This document shows, in pieces, positions 26,019-34,676 of a DNA stretch of 64,000 nucleotides. Where the stretch lies: the NCBI RefSeq assembly GCF_003382365.1, contig NZ_QTSU01000001.1, forward strand, positions 2,418,001-2,482,000, written 5' to 3'. Position numbers and translations under genes: made by a program. Below the pieces are notes generated by a model. The model searched no databases and had not been told where the DNA came from. It saw only the letters and a program-made list of their open reading frames with translations. Numbering within the stretch: the stretch's first letter is position 1; each line of letters begins with the position of its first letter. This DNA comes from Lysobacter silvisoli. GTDB taxonomy: Bacteria > Pseudomonadota > Gammaproteobacteria > Xanthomonadales > Xanthomonadaceae.

Positions 26019-27443
26019 ATGCGCGCACCGTTGTGGGCGGCGATGGCCGTCGTCTTGTCCGTCTCCACCCTGGCCGGGCCGCTGCGCGCGGCCGAACGCG
26101 AAACCCGCATCCCCGACGCCGCCCTGGCCCAGGCCGCGCAGTTGCGCGAAAAGGCGCTGGCCAGCGACCTGGGTTACCGCATCACCGAATCGCTGACCAC
26201 CGAGGTCGGCCCGCGCCTGGCCGGCAGCGAGGCCGACGCGCGCGCGGTGGCCTGGGCCGAAGCCAAGTTCCGCGAGCTGGGCTACGACAAGGTCTGGCTG
26301 GAACCGGTCACCTTCCCCAAGTGGGAGCGCCGCAGCGAGCGCGCCGAGGTGGTCGGCAAGCACCGCCAGCCGCTGGCGCTGACCGCGCTGGGCGGCAGCC
26401 CGGCCGGCACGGTCGAGGCCGAAGTCGTGCGCTTCGCCGACCTGGCCGCGCTGGAAGCTGCGCCCGCCGGTTCGCTGGCCGGCAAGATCGCCTTCGTCGA
26501 CTACCGCATGCAGCGCGCGCGCGACGGCGCCGGCTACGGCCCGGGCTCGCGCGTGCGCAGCCGCGCGCCGTCGGCGGCGATCCGCGCCGGCGCGGCCGCG
26601 TTCCTGATGCGCTCGGCCGGCACCGACTCGCACCGCAACCCGCACACCGGCATCACCCGTTACGACGACGGCCTGACCCCGATCCCGTCGGCCGCGCTGG
26701 CCGTGCCCGACGCCGACCAGCTCGCGCGCCTGCTCGCCAAGGGCCCGGTGCGCGTGCGCGTGGCGCTGGACTGCGGCTGGGACGGCACCGCCACCTCGCA
26801 CAACGTGATCGGCGAGATCCGCGGCAGCAAGAAGCCGGACGAAGTGGTGATCATCGGCGGCCACCTGGATTCCTGGGACTTGGGCACCGGCGCCATCGAC
26901 GACGCCGCCGGCGTGGGCCTGACCATGGCCGCCGCCAAGCTGATCGGCGAGATCAAGCCGCGCCCGGCGCGCACCATCCGCGTCATCGCCTACGCCAACG
27001 AGGAACAGGGCCTGCACGGCGGCAAGGCCTACGCGGCCGCGCACGCGAACGCGGTGGCCAAGCACCAGATCGGCGCCGAGAGCGACTTCGGCGCCGGCCG
27101 CATCTATGCCTATTCCAGCTCGGCGCCCGCGCATGCGCAGGCCGCCGACAAGCAGATCGCTGCAGCGCTGGCGCCGCTGGGCATCGAACACACGCCCGGC
27201 ACCGGCGGCCCCGGCCCCGACATCGGCCCGATCGCCGAAAAGGGCATGGCCTGGGCGCGCCTGGCCCAGGACGGCAGCGACTACTTCGATTACCACCACA
27301 CGCCCGACGACACCTTCGACAAGATCGACCCGCAGGCGCTGGCGCAGAACGTCGCCGCCTACGCGGTGTTCGCCTACCTGGCCGCGTCGGCCGAGGGCGA
27401 CTTCGGCAGCCAGCTCAAGGCGGTCACGCCGCCGGCGGAATAA
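26019..27443 (+). CDS. Secreted M28-family zinc metallopeptidase
   Basis: This 474-residue protein has a signal peptide (MRAPLWAAMAVVLSVSTLAGPLRA). A PA-like domain (about 115-260) lies between the N-terminal part and the M28 catalytic domain. Metal and catalytic residues are present: GGHLDSWDLGTGAIDDAAG (His, Asp ligands with the bridging Asp), YANEEQGLHGG (catalytic Glu pair), AESDFGAGR (Asp) and DYHHTPDDTFDKID (last His). This is the dinuclear carboxypeptidase Q/aminopeptidase type, probably exported for peptide breakdown. It is followed by RebB after 148 bases. Confidence 0.93.
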   Translation: MRAPLWAAMAVVLSVSTLAGPLRAAERETRIPDAALAQAAQLREKALASDLGYRITESLTTEVGPRLAGSEADARAVAWAEAKFRELGYDKVWLEPVTFPKWERRSERAEVVGKHRQPLALTALGGSPAGTVEAEVVRFADLAALEAAPAGSLAGKIAFVDYRMQRARDGAGYGPGSRVRSRAPSAAIRAGAAAFLMRSAGTDSHRNPHTGITRYDDGLTPIPSAALAVPDADQLARLLAKGPVRVRVALDCGWDGTATSHNVIGEIRGSKKPDEVVIIGGHLDSWDLGTGAIDDAAGVGLTMAAAKLIGEIKPRPARTIRVIAYANEEQGLHGGKAYAAAHANAVAKHQIGAESDFGAGRIYAYSSSAPAHAQAADKQIAAALAPLGIEHTPGTGGPGPDIGPIAEKGMAWARLAQDGSDYFDYHHTPDDTFDKIDPQALAQNVAAYAVFAYLAASAEGDFGSQLKAVTPPAE

Positions 27444-27591
27444 GCGCAGGCGTTGCTTGCGCTGCCGGCGACCGTTCGTCGCCGGCGTTCAAGCCGGCGG
27501 TCGCGGCGGTTCACGGCCGGCCCCTGGCGTCGTTGCGCGGCCTTTAGACTGGCCTCGCAAGGAACGCCCATCCACCGACCAGGAACACGCC

Positions 27592-28173
27592 ATGTCCTTC
27601 CCGACCGCCGTCAACGATCAGATCACCGACTCCATCACCCAATCCAACGTCAAAGTCATCGGCGAAGCGCCGGCCATTGCGATGGGTTCGATCTACCAGA
27701 GCTTCGCCCACTCCACCGGCATCCTGTTCGAGAACGCGGTCGCTGCGCAGCAGCAACAGAACTCGCTGATGCAGGCCGCGGCCAACCAGGGCGTGATGCA
27801 GATCTATTCGCTGGACACCACCGCCGATGTGGCGGCCAGCGCTGGGGAACCGCTGGTCGCGGCAACGCAGGAAGGCGTGGCCAACCTGAAAGCCGCGGCT
27901 ACGGTCGGCGGCGTCAACAGCCAGATCGTCGATGCCTTGAAGTTGAATCTGCACAGCACGCTCGACCACGCCGGCGATTTCGCCTACGCCGCGCGCAGCG
28001 TGGCCGATGCGATGCAGGCGACGCTGCACGGCATCAACGAATCGGCCTACCACGAAGCCTTGCAGTCGCTGCAGTTGGCCGCGACGGCGGTGTGCCTGCG
28101 CGCGATGATCGCCCACCCCGAGCAGGGGGAGGCGTATGCGGGCGTGTTGGATGCGATTCGGCGGTTGGGGTGA
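27592..28173 (+). CDS. RebB-family protein (R-body/killing-trait family), solitary
   Basis: The protein has 193 residues. The first about 70 residues show the RebB pattern: NDQITDSITQSNVKVIGEAPAIAMGSIYQSFAHSTGILFENAVAAQQQQN. The rest is an Ala-rich helical extension of about 115 residues that ordinary RebB proteins (about 100 aa) lack. RebB is a structural subunit of refractile R-bodies, coiled protein ribbons that unroll with pH in Caedibacter and have relatives in many free-living proteobacteria. No second reb gene lies nearby, so a complete R-body is not encoded here. AGGAACACGCC before the ATG gives a ribosome-binding site. Confidence 0.85.
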   Translation: MSFPTAVNDQITDSITQSNVKVIGEAPAIAMGSIYQSFAHSTGILFENAVAAQQQQNSLMQAAANQGVMQIYSLDTTADVAASAGEPLVAATQEGVANLKAAATVGGVNSQIVDALKLNLHSTLDHAGDFAYAARSVADAMQATLHGINESAYHEALQSLQLAATAVCLRAMIAHPEQGEAYAGVLDAIRRLG

Positions 28174-28195
28174 GTTGCGGCGAGAGCAAAGCAAC

Positions 28196-28300
28196 AGCAA
28201 ATCCCCCTCAATCCCCCTTTTTCAAAGGGGGAAGACAAACAAAGGCGACGCATGTAGTCCCCCCCTTTGAAAAAGGGGGGCTAGGGGGGATTTGCTCTTA
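28196..28300. repeat. Dispersed palindromic element, family B (intact copy)
   Basis: AGCAAATCCCCCTCAATCCC at the left is mirrored by GGGGGGATTTGCT at the right, with inner arms CCCCTTTTTCAAAGGGGG and CCCCCTTTGAAAAAGGGGG. The about 100-base element is a nested inverted repeat, MITE-like in form. It ends on the stop codon of the TrmH-type gene. Confidence 0.85.
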
Positions 28301-29329
28301 ACTCCCCCGCGACGCCCAAGCCGCCAAAAACACCGCCGTCGCCGAAGCCACGTTCAAGCTCTCCACCGCCCCGCTGCCCGGTATCGACAAGCGCAGATCG
28401 CAAGCCGCCGCCAATTCGCGATCCATGCCCTCGCCTTCCGCGCCGACCACGTAGATCAGCCGCTCGGGCAGCTGGGCCGCGAACACATCGTCGCCGCCGC
28501 GCACCAGCGTGGCCGCCAACGCGAAGCCGGCGCTGCGCAGCTGCGCCAGCGCGTTGTCGTCGCGGCCCAGGCGCACCATCGGCACGGCCTCGGCGCCGCC
28601 TTCGGCCACGCGCGCGGCCGCGCCGGACAGGGCCAGCGACGAATGCTTGGGCAGCAGCACCGCCGACACGCCGAAGTGCGCGGCCGAGCGCAGGATCGCG
28701 CCCAGGTTGTGCGGGTTGCCCACGCCGTCCAGCCACAGCGCCGCCTGCGGACCGGCGGGCAGGTCGCGCAGCCAGGCCGACAGCGAGGCCGGCTCCTCGC
28801 GCAGCACTTCGGCCAGCACGCCTTCGTGGTGCTGGCTGGCGGCCAGCTTGTCCAGATCGGCCTCTTCCACCACGCGGTAGCCGACGCGGTTAGCCACGCA
28901 CCAGGCCAACAACGGCTGCAGCGCGGGAATGCGCGACTCGGTCAGATACAGCTTGCGGATCGCCTGCGGGCGCCGCGCGTACACCGCGCGCACGGCGTTG
29001 AGGCCGTACACGCGCAGCTCCAGATCGCGCGGACGCCGCGCCGGGCGCTCACCCCGCAGCTGCGCCTCGTCCAGGCGTTCGCCGACCTGGAATCCGCGGC
29101 CGCCTTCCTGCGGCGCGCGCGCGGGGCGCTCGCGGCGCGGGCCGGCGTCGCCTGCGTGCGGCGGCCGCGAACGCGGCGGCGATGCGGCGCCGCTGTCGTC
29201 GCGGCGGCCGCGCCAGGGACCGTCGCCGCGCGGCTCGCGCGGGCCGCGTTCGTTGCCGTCGTGCGCGCCGTCGCGGCGCCACGGGCCGCCGCCGGGACGG
29301 CGCGGACCTCCGGGTGGGTCATGGCGCAT
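28298..29329 (-). CDS. TrmH/SpoU-family RNA 2'-O-methyltransferase with a disordered RG-rich N-tail
   Basis: The protein has 343 residues. The first about 85 are Arg/Gly/Pro-rich (RDGAHDGNERGPREPRGDGP) and surely disordered. A substrate-binding domain (ELRVYGLNAVRAVYARRP) follows and then the knotted SPOUT core with all three motifs: WLDGVGNPHNLGAILRSAAHFG, YVVGAEGEGMD and SIPGSGAVESLNVASATAVFL. It resembles YfiF/RlmB-type enzymes that methylate rRNA or tRNA riboses; the target is not evident. It overlaps the end of the upstream GNAT gene by 11 bases, so they are one operon. Its stop lies in a family B repeat. Confidence 0.9.
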   Translation of the reverse strand: MRHDPPGGPRRPGGGPWRRDGAHDGNERGPREPRGDGPWRGRRDDSGAASPPRSRPPHAGDAGPRRERPARAPQEGGRGFQVGERLDEAQLRGERPARRPRDLELRVYGLNAVRAVYARRPQAIRKLYLTESRIPALQPLLAWCVANRVGYRVVEEADLDKLAASQHHEGVLAEVLREEPASLSAWLRDLPAGPQAALWLDGVGNPHNLGAILRSAAHFGVSAVLLPKHSSLALSGAAARVAEGGAEAVPMVRLGRDDNALAQLRSAGFALAATLVRGGDDVFAAQLPERLIYVVGAEGEGMDRELAAACDLRLSIPGSGAVESLNVASATAVFLAAWASRGS

Positions 29330-29876
29330 CGTCCAGGCTCCTTCTCGTTCTGGCGAACACGCGCAGATCGCGCAGCTCGCCGCGTTTGACCACGGCGCAG
29401 CGTTGCGCGCCCTCTTCGATAAAACCGTTCTTCAGCAGCACCCGCGCCGAAGCCGGGTTGCTGTCCAGCACCGTCGCATACAGCCGGTGCAGGGCGAGTT
29501 CGCGCATAGCCCAGGGTGCGAAGGCCGCGACCACGCGCGTCATCAGGCCGCCGTTCCACAGCGCGCGCCCCAGCCAGTAGCCGAACTCGGCCGTGTGCCG
29601 GCGCTCGCCCTGCCCCGGGCGCGCACCGATGCCGCCGCAGGCGCGGCCCTGGACTTCGATCGCGAACACCGGATCGTGCAGGTCGATCACCTGCCCGCTC
29701 AGGAAGCGCTCGCCGTCCTGGCGCGTGTACGGGTACGGGAAGCGGTCGCTGACGCCGCGCGAGACCTGTTCGTCGTCGGCGTGGGCCAGCAGGCTGTCCA
29801 GGTCGTCGGCGCGCCAGGGGCGCAGCACGAAGCCCGCACCCGCCGGCGGCGGGGCGTGGATGGGAACGGCATTCAT
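29319..29876 (-). CDS. GNAT-family N-acetyltransferase, RimJ/RimL type
   Basis: This 185-residue protein contains FVLRPWRADDLDSLLAHADDEQV at the N-terminus, GGIGARPGQGERRHTAEFGYWLGRALWNGGLMTRVVAAF in the acetyl-CoA-binding centre and LHRLYATVLDSNPASARVLLKNGFIEEG at the C-terminus, the standard pattern of ribosomal-protein alanine acetyltransferases and relatives. The usual Q/R-x-x-G-x-A/G loop is a variant (NGGLMT), so cofactor binding is likely but not textbook. It is the first gene of a two-gene operon with the RNA methyltransferase. Confidence 0.87.
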   Translation of the reverse strand: MNAVPIHAPPPAGAGFVLRPWRADDLDSLLAHADDEQVSRGVSDRFPYPYTRQDGERFLSGQVIDLHDPVFAIEVQGRACGGIGARPGQGERRHTAEFGYWLGRALWNGGLMTRVVAAFAPWAMRELALHRLYATVLDSNPASARVLLKNGFIEEGAQRCAVVKRGELRDLRVFARTRRSLDDAP

Positions 29877-29944
29877 GCGCGATAGCCTAACTCAAGCGGG
29901 CTCGGGGCTGCGTCCGGTGCAGGCTGCGGCTGAAGATCAAAATG

Positions 29945-30056
29945 GGTTCCGGCGTTCGCCGGAATGACGGGGGCTGGAGGATCGCCCTCTGACCGTCACT
30001 CCGGCGCAAACTGGAACGCGCTCAACCCGTCATCCCGGCGCAAGCCGGAACCCACC
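29945..30056. repeat. Dispersed repeat, family D (two inverted copies)
   Basis: GGTTCCGGCGTTCGCCGGAA followed by TGACGG, and TCATCCCGGCGCAAGCCGGA followed by ACCCACC, are facing copies of the GGAATGAC-type hairpin repeat. One more degenerate copy is near 29995-30015. Another lies at 41578. The gap 29877-30111 holds nothing else. Confidence 0.8.
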
Positions 30057-30111
30057 GATGCTGCTTCCAACAGACCCATGGCGCGGAGTTCACCGCGCCG
30101 TCAACGCAGCC

Positions 30112-33100
30112 TCAAGCGTGCCCGCCTGCCTGCGGCGTCTCCTGCTCCAGCTTTTCCAGCTCGTGCGCCACCGCTTCGGGCGACTTGGTGTACTTGGCCA
30201 GCAGCACGTAGAACGCGGGCACGATGAACAGCGACAGCAGGGTCGAGAACGACACGCCGAAGATCACCACCACGCCGATGGTGGCGCGGCTGGCCGAACC
30301 GGGGCCGCCGGCCAGCACCAGCGGCAGCGCGCCGACCACGGTGGCGATCGAGGTCATCAGGATCGGACGCAGGCGCACCGCCGAGGATTCGACGATGGCC
30401 TCGTGGATGCTGCGGCCCTCGTCGCGCAACTGGTTGGCGAACTCCACGATCAGGATGCCGTTCTTCGCCGCCAGACCCACCAGCATCACGATGCCGATCT
30501 GACTGAACAGATTGAGCGTGCCGCCGGTCAGGGCCAGGCCGATCAGCGCGCCGAGCACGCCCAAGGGCACGGTCAGCATGATCACGAACGGGTGGATGAA
30601 GCTCTCGAACTGCGCGGCCAGCACCAGGTACACCACCAGCAGCGCCAGGGCGAAGGTCAGCAGCACCGCGCCGCCGGCAGCCTGGTACTCGCGCGACTCG
30701 CCCTTCCAGTCGATCTGCGCCTGATCCGGCAGTTCCTCGCTCACCACCTGGTTGAGCCAGGCGATGGCGTCGCCCATGCGGTAGCCCGGGGTCAGGCCGG
30801 CGCTGATGGTGATCGAACGCAGGCGGTTGAAGCGGTTGAGGCTGCCGGGCTCCGCCAGCTCCTGCAGGGTCACCAGGTTGGACAGCGGCACCAGCCCGCC
30901 GTCGCGCGCGCGCACCTGGATCGCTTCCAGGTCCGCCGGCGAGGCGCGCAGGGCGCGGTCGGACTGCACGATCACGTCGTACTCCTCGCCGTTCTGGACG
31001 AAGGTGGTGACGCGGCGCGAGCCCATCATGGTTTCCAGCGCATGGCCGATGTCGGTCACGCTCACGCCCAGGTCGGCCGCGCGCTGGCGGTCGATCTCCA
31101 CGCGCATCTGCGGCCGGGTTTCCTTGTAGTCCGAGTCGGCGGAGAAGAAGCCCGGGTTCTGCTCCATGCGCGCGAGCAGCTTGTCGCGCCACTGCGCGAG
31201 CTGGGCGTACTCGGGGCCGCCGAGCACGATCTGGATCGGCTGACCGCGCGTGCGCACCAGGCCGCCGCTGACCTGCGGCAACGCGCGCACGCCGGTGAGC
31301 TGGCTGAGTTCGCCGCGCAGGCTGTCGGCCACGTCGGCGGTGCTCACGTCGCGCTTGTCCCAGTCCTGCAGGAACACCGCGATGCGGCCGGTGTGCATTT
31401 CCTCGCTGGCGCCGAAACCGCCGGGCACGCGCGGGTTGTAGCGCTGGATGGTCTTGTCCGGGCCCACGTGCGCGGCCACGATCTTCTCGACCTGCTGCAC
31501 CTGCTTGACCGTGTAGTCGAAGCCGGCGCCTTCCGGGCCCAGGATCGAAATCTGGAACGAGCCGCGGTCTTCCGGCGGCGCCAGTTCCGAAGGCACGAAG
31601 CGGAACAGGCCGTAGCTCAGTCCGATCGCGGCCAGCATCAGCAAGCCGAAGAGCCAGGGCCGCTCGACGCTGCGGTCCAGCCAGCGGCGGTAGCGACGGC
31701 TGACGCCGTCCAGGCGCGCATTGACCCAACGGTTGATCGGGTTGGACTTCTCGTCCTTGTGCGGGCGCACCAGCTTGGAGGACATCATCGGCGTCAGGGT
31801 CAGCGCGACGAAGGCCGATATCGCCACCGCGCCGGCCAAGGCCACCGATAGCTCGCGGAACAGGCGACCTGTGTTGCCCTCCATGAAGCCCACCGGCAGG
31901 AACACCGCCACCAGCACCGCGGTGGTGGCGATGACCGCGAACGCGACCTGCTTGGTGCCGCGCGCGGCGGCCACCAGCTTGGGCTCGCCCAGGTCGGCGC
32001 GGCGCTGGATGTTCTCCAGCACCACGATGGCGTCGTCCACCACCAGGCCGATACACAGCACCAGCGCCAGCAGGGTCAGCAGGTTGATCGAGAAGTCGAA
32101 CAGGTACAGCGGGATGAAGGCGGCGATCAGGCACACCGGCACCGTCACCGCCGGGATCAAGGCGGCGCGGAAGCTGCCCAGGAACAGCCAGATCACGATC
32201 AGCACCAGCACGATGGCCTCGGCCAGGGTGTGGTACACGCGCTCCACCGCCGATTCGATGAACACCGTGGTGTCGAAGGCGACGAAAATATCGGTGCCCT
32301 GCGGCAGCGACGGTCGGATGGTATCGGCGGCCTTGCGCACCGCCAACGCCACGTCGAGGCTGTTGGCGGTGGAGGTCTTGACGATGCCCAGGCCGATGTT
32401 GGGCTCGCCGTTGCTGCGGTAATAGGCGCGGCGCTCGGCCGAGTCGAGCTGGATCTTGGCCACGTCGCCCAGGCGCACCACGTAGCCGTCGGCGCCCTTC
32501 TTCAGCGGAATCTGGGCGAAGTCCTCGGGCTTTTGGTAGCTGCGCGCCACGCGCAAGGTGAAGTCGCGCGCCTGCGATTCGATGCGGCCGGCCGGCAGTT
32601 CGACGTTCTCGGCGCGCAGCGCGGCCTCGACCTCGTTGACGGTGATGTCGCGCGCGGCCAGCGCGTCGCGGTCCAGCCAGATGCGCATCGCGTAGCGCTG
32701 TTGGCCGCCGATGCGGACCTGGGCCACGCCGTCCACCGAGGACAGGCGGTCGACTACGTAGCGCTCCGCATAGTCGGACAGCTGCAGCGTGTCCATCTGC
32801 TTGGAGCTCATGTTGAGCCAGATGATCGGGTCGGCGTCGCTTTCGACCTTCTCGATCTGCGGCGGATCGGCCTCCTCGGGCAAACGGTTGGTGACCCGGC
32901 TGACCGCGTCGCGCACGTCGTTGGCGGCGGCCTCGATCTCGCGCTGCAGGGTGAACTCGATGCTGATCGAGGCGCGGCCGTTGACGCTGCGCGACTCGAT
33001 GGTCTCGATGCCCTCAATGCCGGCCAGCGCGTCCTCCAGCACCTGGGTGATGCGGGTTTCGACCACCGCCGCCGATGCGCCCGGATAAGTCACGTCGACC

Positions 33101-33237
33101 GAGACGATGGGCGGATCGATCGCCGGCAGCTCGCGCAGGGTCAGGCGCGAAAAGGCCATCACGCCCAGGGTGATCAGCAGCAGGCTCATCACGGTGGCGA
33201 ACACCGGACGGCGAATCGACAGATCGGAAATATTCAT
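30112..33237 (-). CDS. RND-family efflux transporter, inner-membrane permease
   Basis: This 1041-residue protein has the HAE1-type layout: N-terminal helix (VFATVMSLLLITLGVMAFSRL), two large periplasmic loops and 12 helices. TM4 carries the proton-relay Asp pair in LCIGLVVDDAIVVLENIQRR, and the second half carries GIVMLVGLAAKNGILIVEFANQLRDEG with the relay Lys. EGIETIESRSVNGRASISIEF is typical of multidrug pumps of the MexF/AcrB relatives. It follows its membrane-fusion partner after 49 bases, and no outer-membrane factor is encoded, so it must borrow a TolC-like channel. Substrates are not readable. No regulator gene is adjacent. Confidence 0.94.
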   Translation of the reverse strand: MNISDLSIRRPVFATVMSLLLITLGVMAFSRLTLRELPAIDPPIVSVDVTYPGASAAVVETRITQVLEDALAGIEGIETIESRSVNGRASISIEFTLQREIEAAANDVRDAVSRVTNRLPEEADPPQIEKVESDADPIIWLNMSSKQMDTLQLSDYAERYVVDRLSSVDGVAQVRIGGQQRYAMRIWLDRDALAARDITVNEVEAALRAENVELPAGRIESQARDFTLRVARSYQKPEDFAQIPLKKGADGYVVRLGDVAKIQLDSAERRAYYRSNGEPNIGLGIVKTSTANSLDVALAVRKAADTIRPSLPQGTDIFVAFDTTVFIESAVERVYHTLAEAIVLVLIVIWLFLGSFRAALIPAVTVPVCLIAAFIPLYLFDFSINLLTLLALVLCIGLVVDDAIVVLENIQRRADLGEPKLVAAARGTKQVAFAVIATTAVLVAVFLPVGFMEGNTGRLFRELSVALAGAVAISAFVALTLTPMMSSKLVRPHKDEKSNPINRWVNARLDGVSRRYRRWLDRSVERPWLFGLLMLAAIGLSYGLFRFVPSELAPPEDRGSFQISILGPEGAGFDYTVKQVQQVEKIVAAHVGPDKTIQRYNPRVPGGFGASEEMHTGRIAVFLQDWDKRDVSTADVADSLRGELSQLTGVRALPQVSGGLVRTRGQPIQIVLGGPEYAQLAQWRDKLLARMEQNPGFFSADSDYKETRPQMRVEIDRQRAADLGVSVTDIGHALETMMGSRRVTTFVQNGEEYDVIVQSDRALRASPADLEAIQVRARDGGLVPLSNLVTLQELAEPGSLNRFNRLRSITISAGLTPGYRMGDAIAWLNQVVSEELPDQAQIDWKGESREYQAAGGAVLLTFALALLVVYLVLAAQFESFIHPFVIMLTVPLGVLGALIGLALTGGTLNLFSQIGIVMLVGLAAKNGILIVEFANQLRDEGRSIHEAIVESSAVRLRPILMTSIATVVGALPLVLAGGPGSASRATIGVVVIFGVSFSTLLSLFIVPAFYVLLAKYTKSPEAVAHELEKLEQETPQAGGHA

Positions 33238-33286
33238 CGTCGCTCAGCTCCGCGGCGCGCTGACGGGGCACGGCATGCGCAGGCGC

Positions 33287-34393
33287 TCAACCATTGCCGC
33301 CGCCCTTGGCGGCCGGCGCCGGCTTGGCGCCGCCCTCGACCACCTTGCTGCCCGGACGCAGCTTGCCGGTACCGTCGACCACGACGCGCTCGCCGGCCTT
33401 CAGTCCCTCGACGATCTCGGCCAGGCCTTCGCGACGGGTGCCGATCTTGACGTCGGCGCGCTCTACCGTGCCGTCGGGCTTGACCCGGAACACATAGGAA
33501 TCGTTGCCGACCTGCACCACCGAGATTTCCGGAATCAGCAGCGCCTCGCGCTGCGGGCGGTCGAGCGTGATCTGCACCAGCATGCCCGGCCGCAGCGCGC
33601 GGTCGGCATTGGCGAAATCGCCGCGCACGGTGATCGCGCGCGTGGCCGGATCGACGCGCGCATCGACGGTGCTGACCTGGCCTTCGAACGAGCGGCCGGG
33701 GTAGGCCGCGCTGGTGCCGGCCAGATGCTGACCGGCGCCGATGTTGGCCAGCAGCGTTTCCGGCACCGGGAAATCGACGTAGACGCGCGCGGTGTCGTCC
33801 AAGGTGGCGATCGCGGTGCCCGGGGTGACCAGCGAGCCGGGGCTGACCTGGCGCAGGCCGAGCACGCCGGAGAACGGCGCGCGGATCACCCGGTTGTCGA
33901 GGTCGGCGGCCATCTGCGCCACGCGCGCGCGTGCGGCGTCGCGGGTGGCGCGCTGGGTGTCCAGCGCCGATCGCGCGATCAGCTGCTGTCCGGCCAGTTC
34001 GGTCTGGCGCTGATACAGGGTCTCGGCTTCCTTGGCGGTGGCCCGCGCCTGATCCAGCGCGGCCTGTTGTGCCTGCCCGGTCAGGGTCACCAGCGGTGCG
34101 CCCGCGGCGACCACGTCGCCGCTTTCGAAATGCACGCGCTGCACGGTCTCGCTGACCTTGGCCGTCACCGTCACCGACTCGCGCGCCTTGACGTTGCCCA
34201 GCGCCTGCACGGTGTCGTTCCACGGCCGCAGCGCGGCGGCCTGGAGGGTCACCGGCACCGGCCGGTCGCCACCGCCACCGCCGCCGCCCGGTTGGCGCTC
34301 GCCGCCTTTGCTGCACGCCGCCATGGCCAGGACTAGGGCGATGGCGCAGCCGGCGCTGTAACGGGCAACGGGGGAACGGGGACTCAAGCGCAT
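33287..34393 (-). CDS. Periplasmic adaptor (membrane-fusion) lipoprotein of the RND pump
   Basis: This 368-residue protein has a lipoprotein signal (ALVLAMAAC with Cys at about 27, then SKGGERQPGGGGGGG). The two lipoyl halves (VTVTAKVSETVQRVHFESGDVV and ALIPEISVVQVGN region), the alpha-hairpin (LDQARATAKEAETLYQRQTELAGQQLIARSALDTQRATRDAARARV) and the beta-barrel (VDFPVPETLLANIGAGQ) are in order. It joins the permease to a TolC-type channel. It is the first gene of the two-gene operon. Confidence 0.93.
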   Translation of the reverse strand: MRLSPRSPVARYSAGCAIALVLAMAACSKGGERQPGGGGGGGDRPVPVTLQAAALRPWNDTVQALGNVKARESVTVTAKVSETVQRVHFESGDVVAAGAPLVTLTGQAQQAALDQARATAKEAETLYQRQTELAGQQLIARSALDTQRATRDAARARVAQMAADLDNRVIRAPFSGVLGLRQVSPGSLVTPGTAIATLDDTARVYVDFPVPETLLANIGAGQHLAGTSAAYPGRSFEGQVSTVDARVDPATRAITVRGDFANADRALRPGMLVQITLDRPQREALLIPEISVVQVGNDSYVFRVKPDGTVERADVKIGTRREGLAEIVEGLKAGERVVVDGTGKLRPGSKVVEGGAKPAPAAKGGGNG

Positions 34394-34676
34394 GCGGTTC
34401 TCTGAACGGGGACGTCATGGGGAGGCACGGGCGGCGGCGCGAGCGGGCGCGCAGCATCGATCCGGCCGATTCTAGCGGCCCGTTGTGAACGGTCGCGTGG
34501 GCCATTGGTTGACAGCGGTGGCCGGTCCTAGACCCCGCCTGCGTGTAAGGTTTGCCGAATCTGGCGGCAGCTGCCCTACGCCCCCGTCCGCTCGCCGGCC
34601 GAGGTGGCCGGACGCACCGCCGCCGCACTAGTTTCGCCTTTCGTCCAGGTCGTCCCCCCACCTAGGAGCCACGCCC

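Noticed and set aside
26019-28300. Full R-body (reb) locus
   Set aside because: Only one RebB-type gene is present; neighbours are a peptidase and an RNA methyltransferase.
30112-34393. Complete tripartite RND efflux operon with regulator
   Set aside because: Only adaptor and permease are present; no outer-membrane factor or TetR/LysR-type gene is adjacent.
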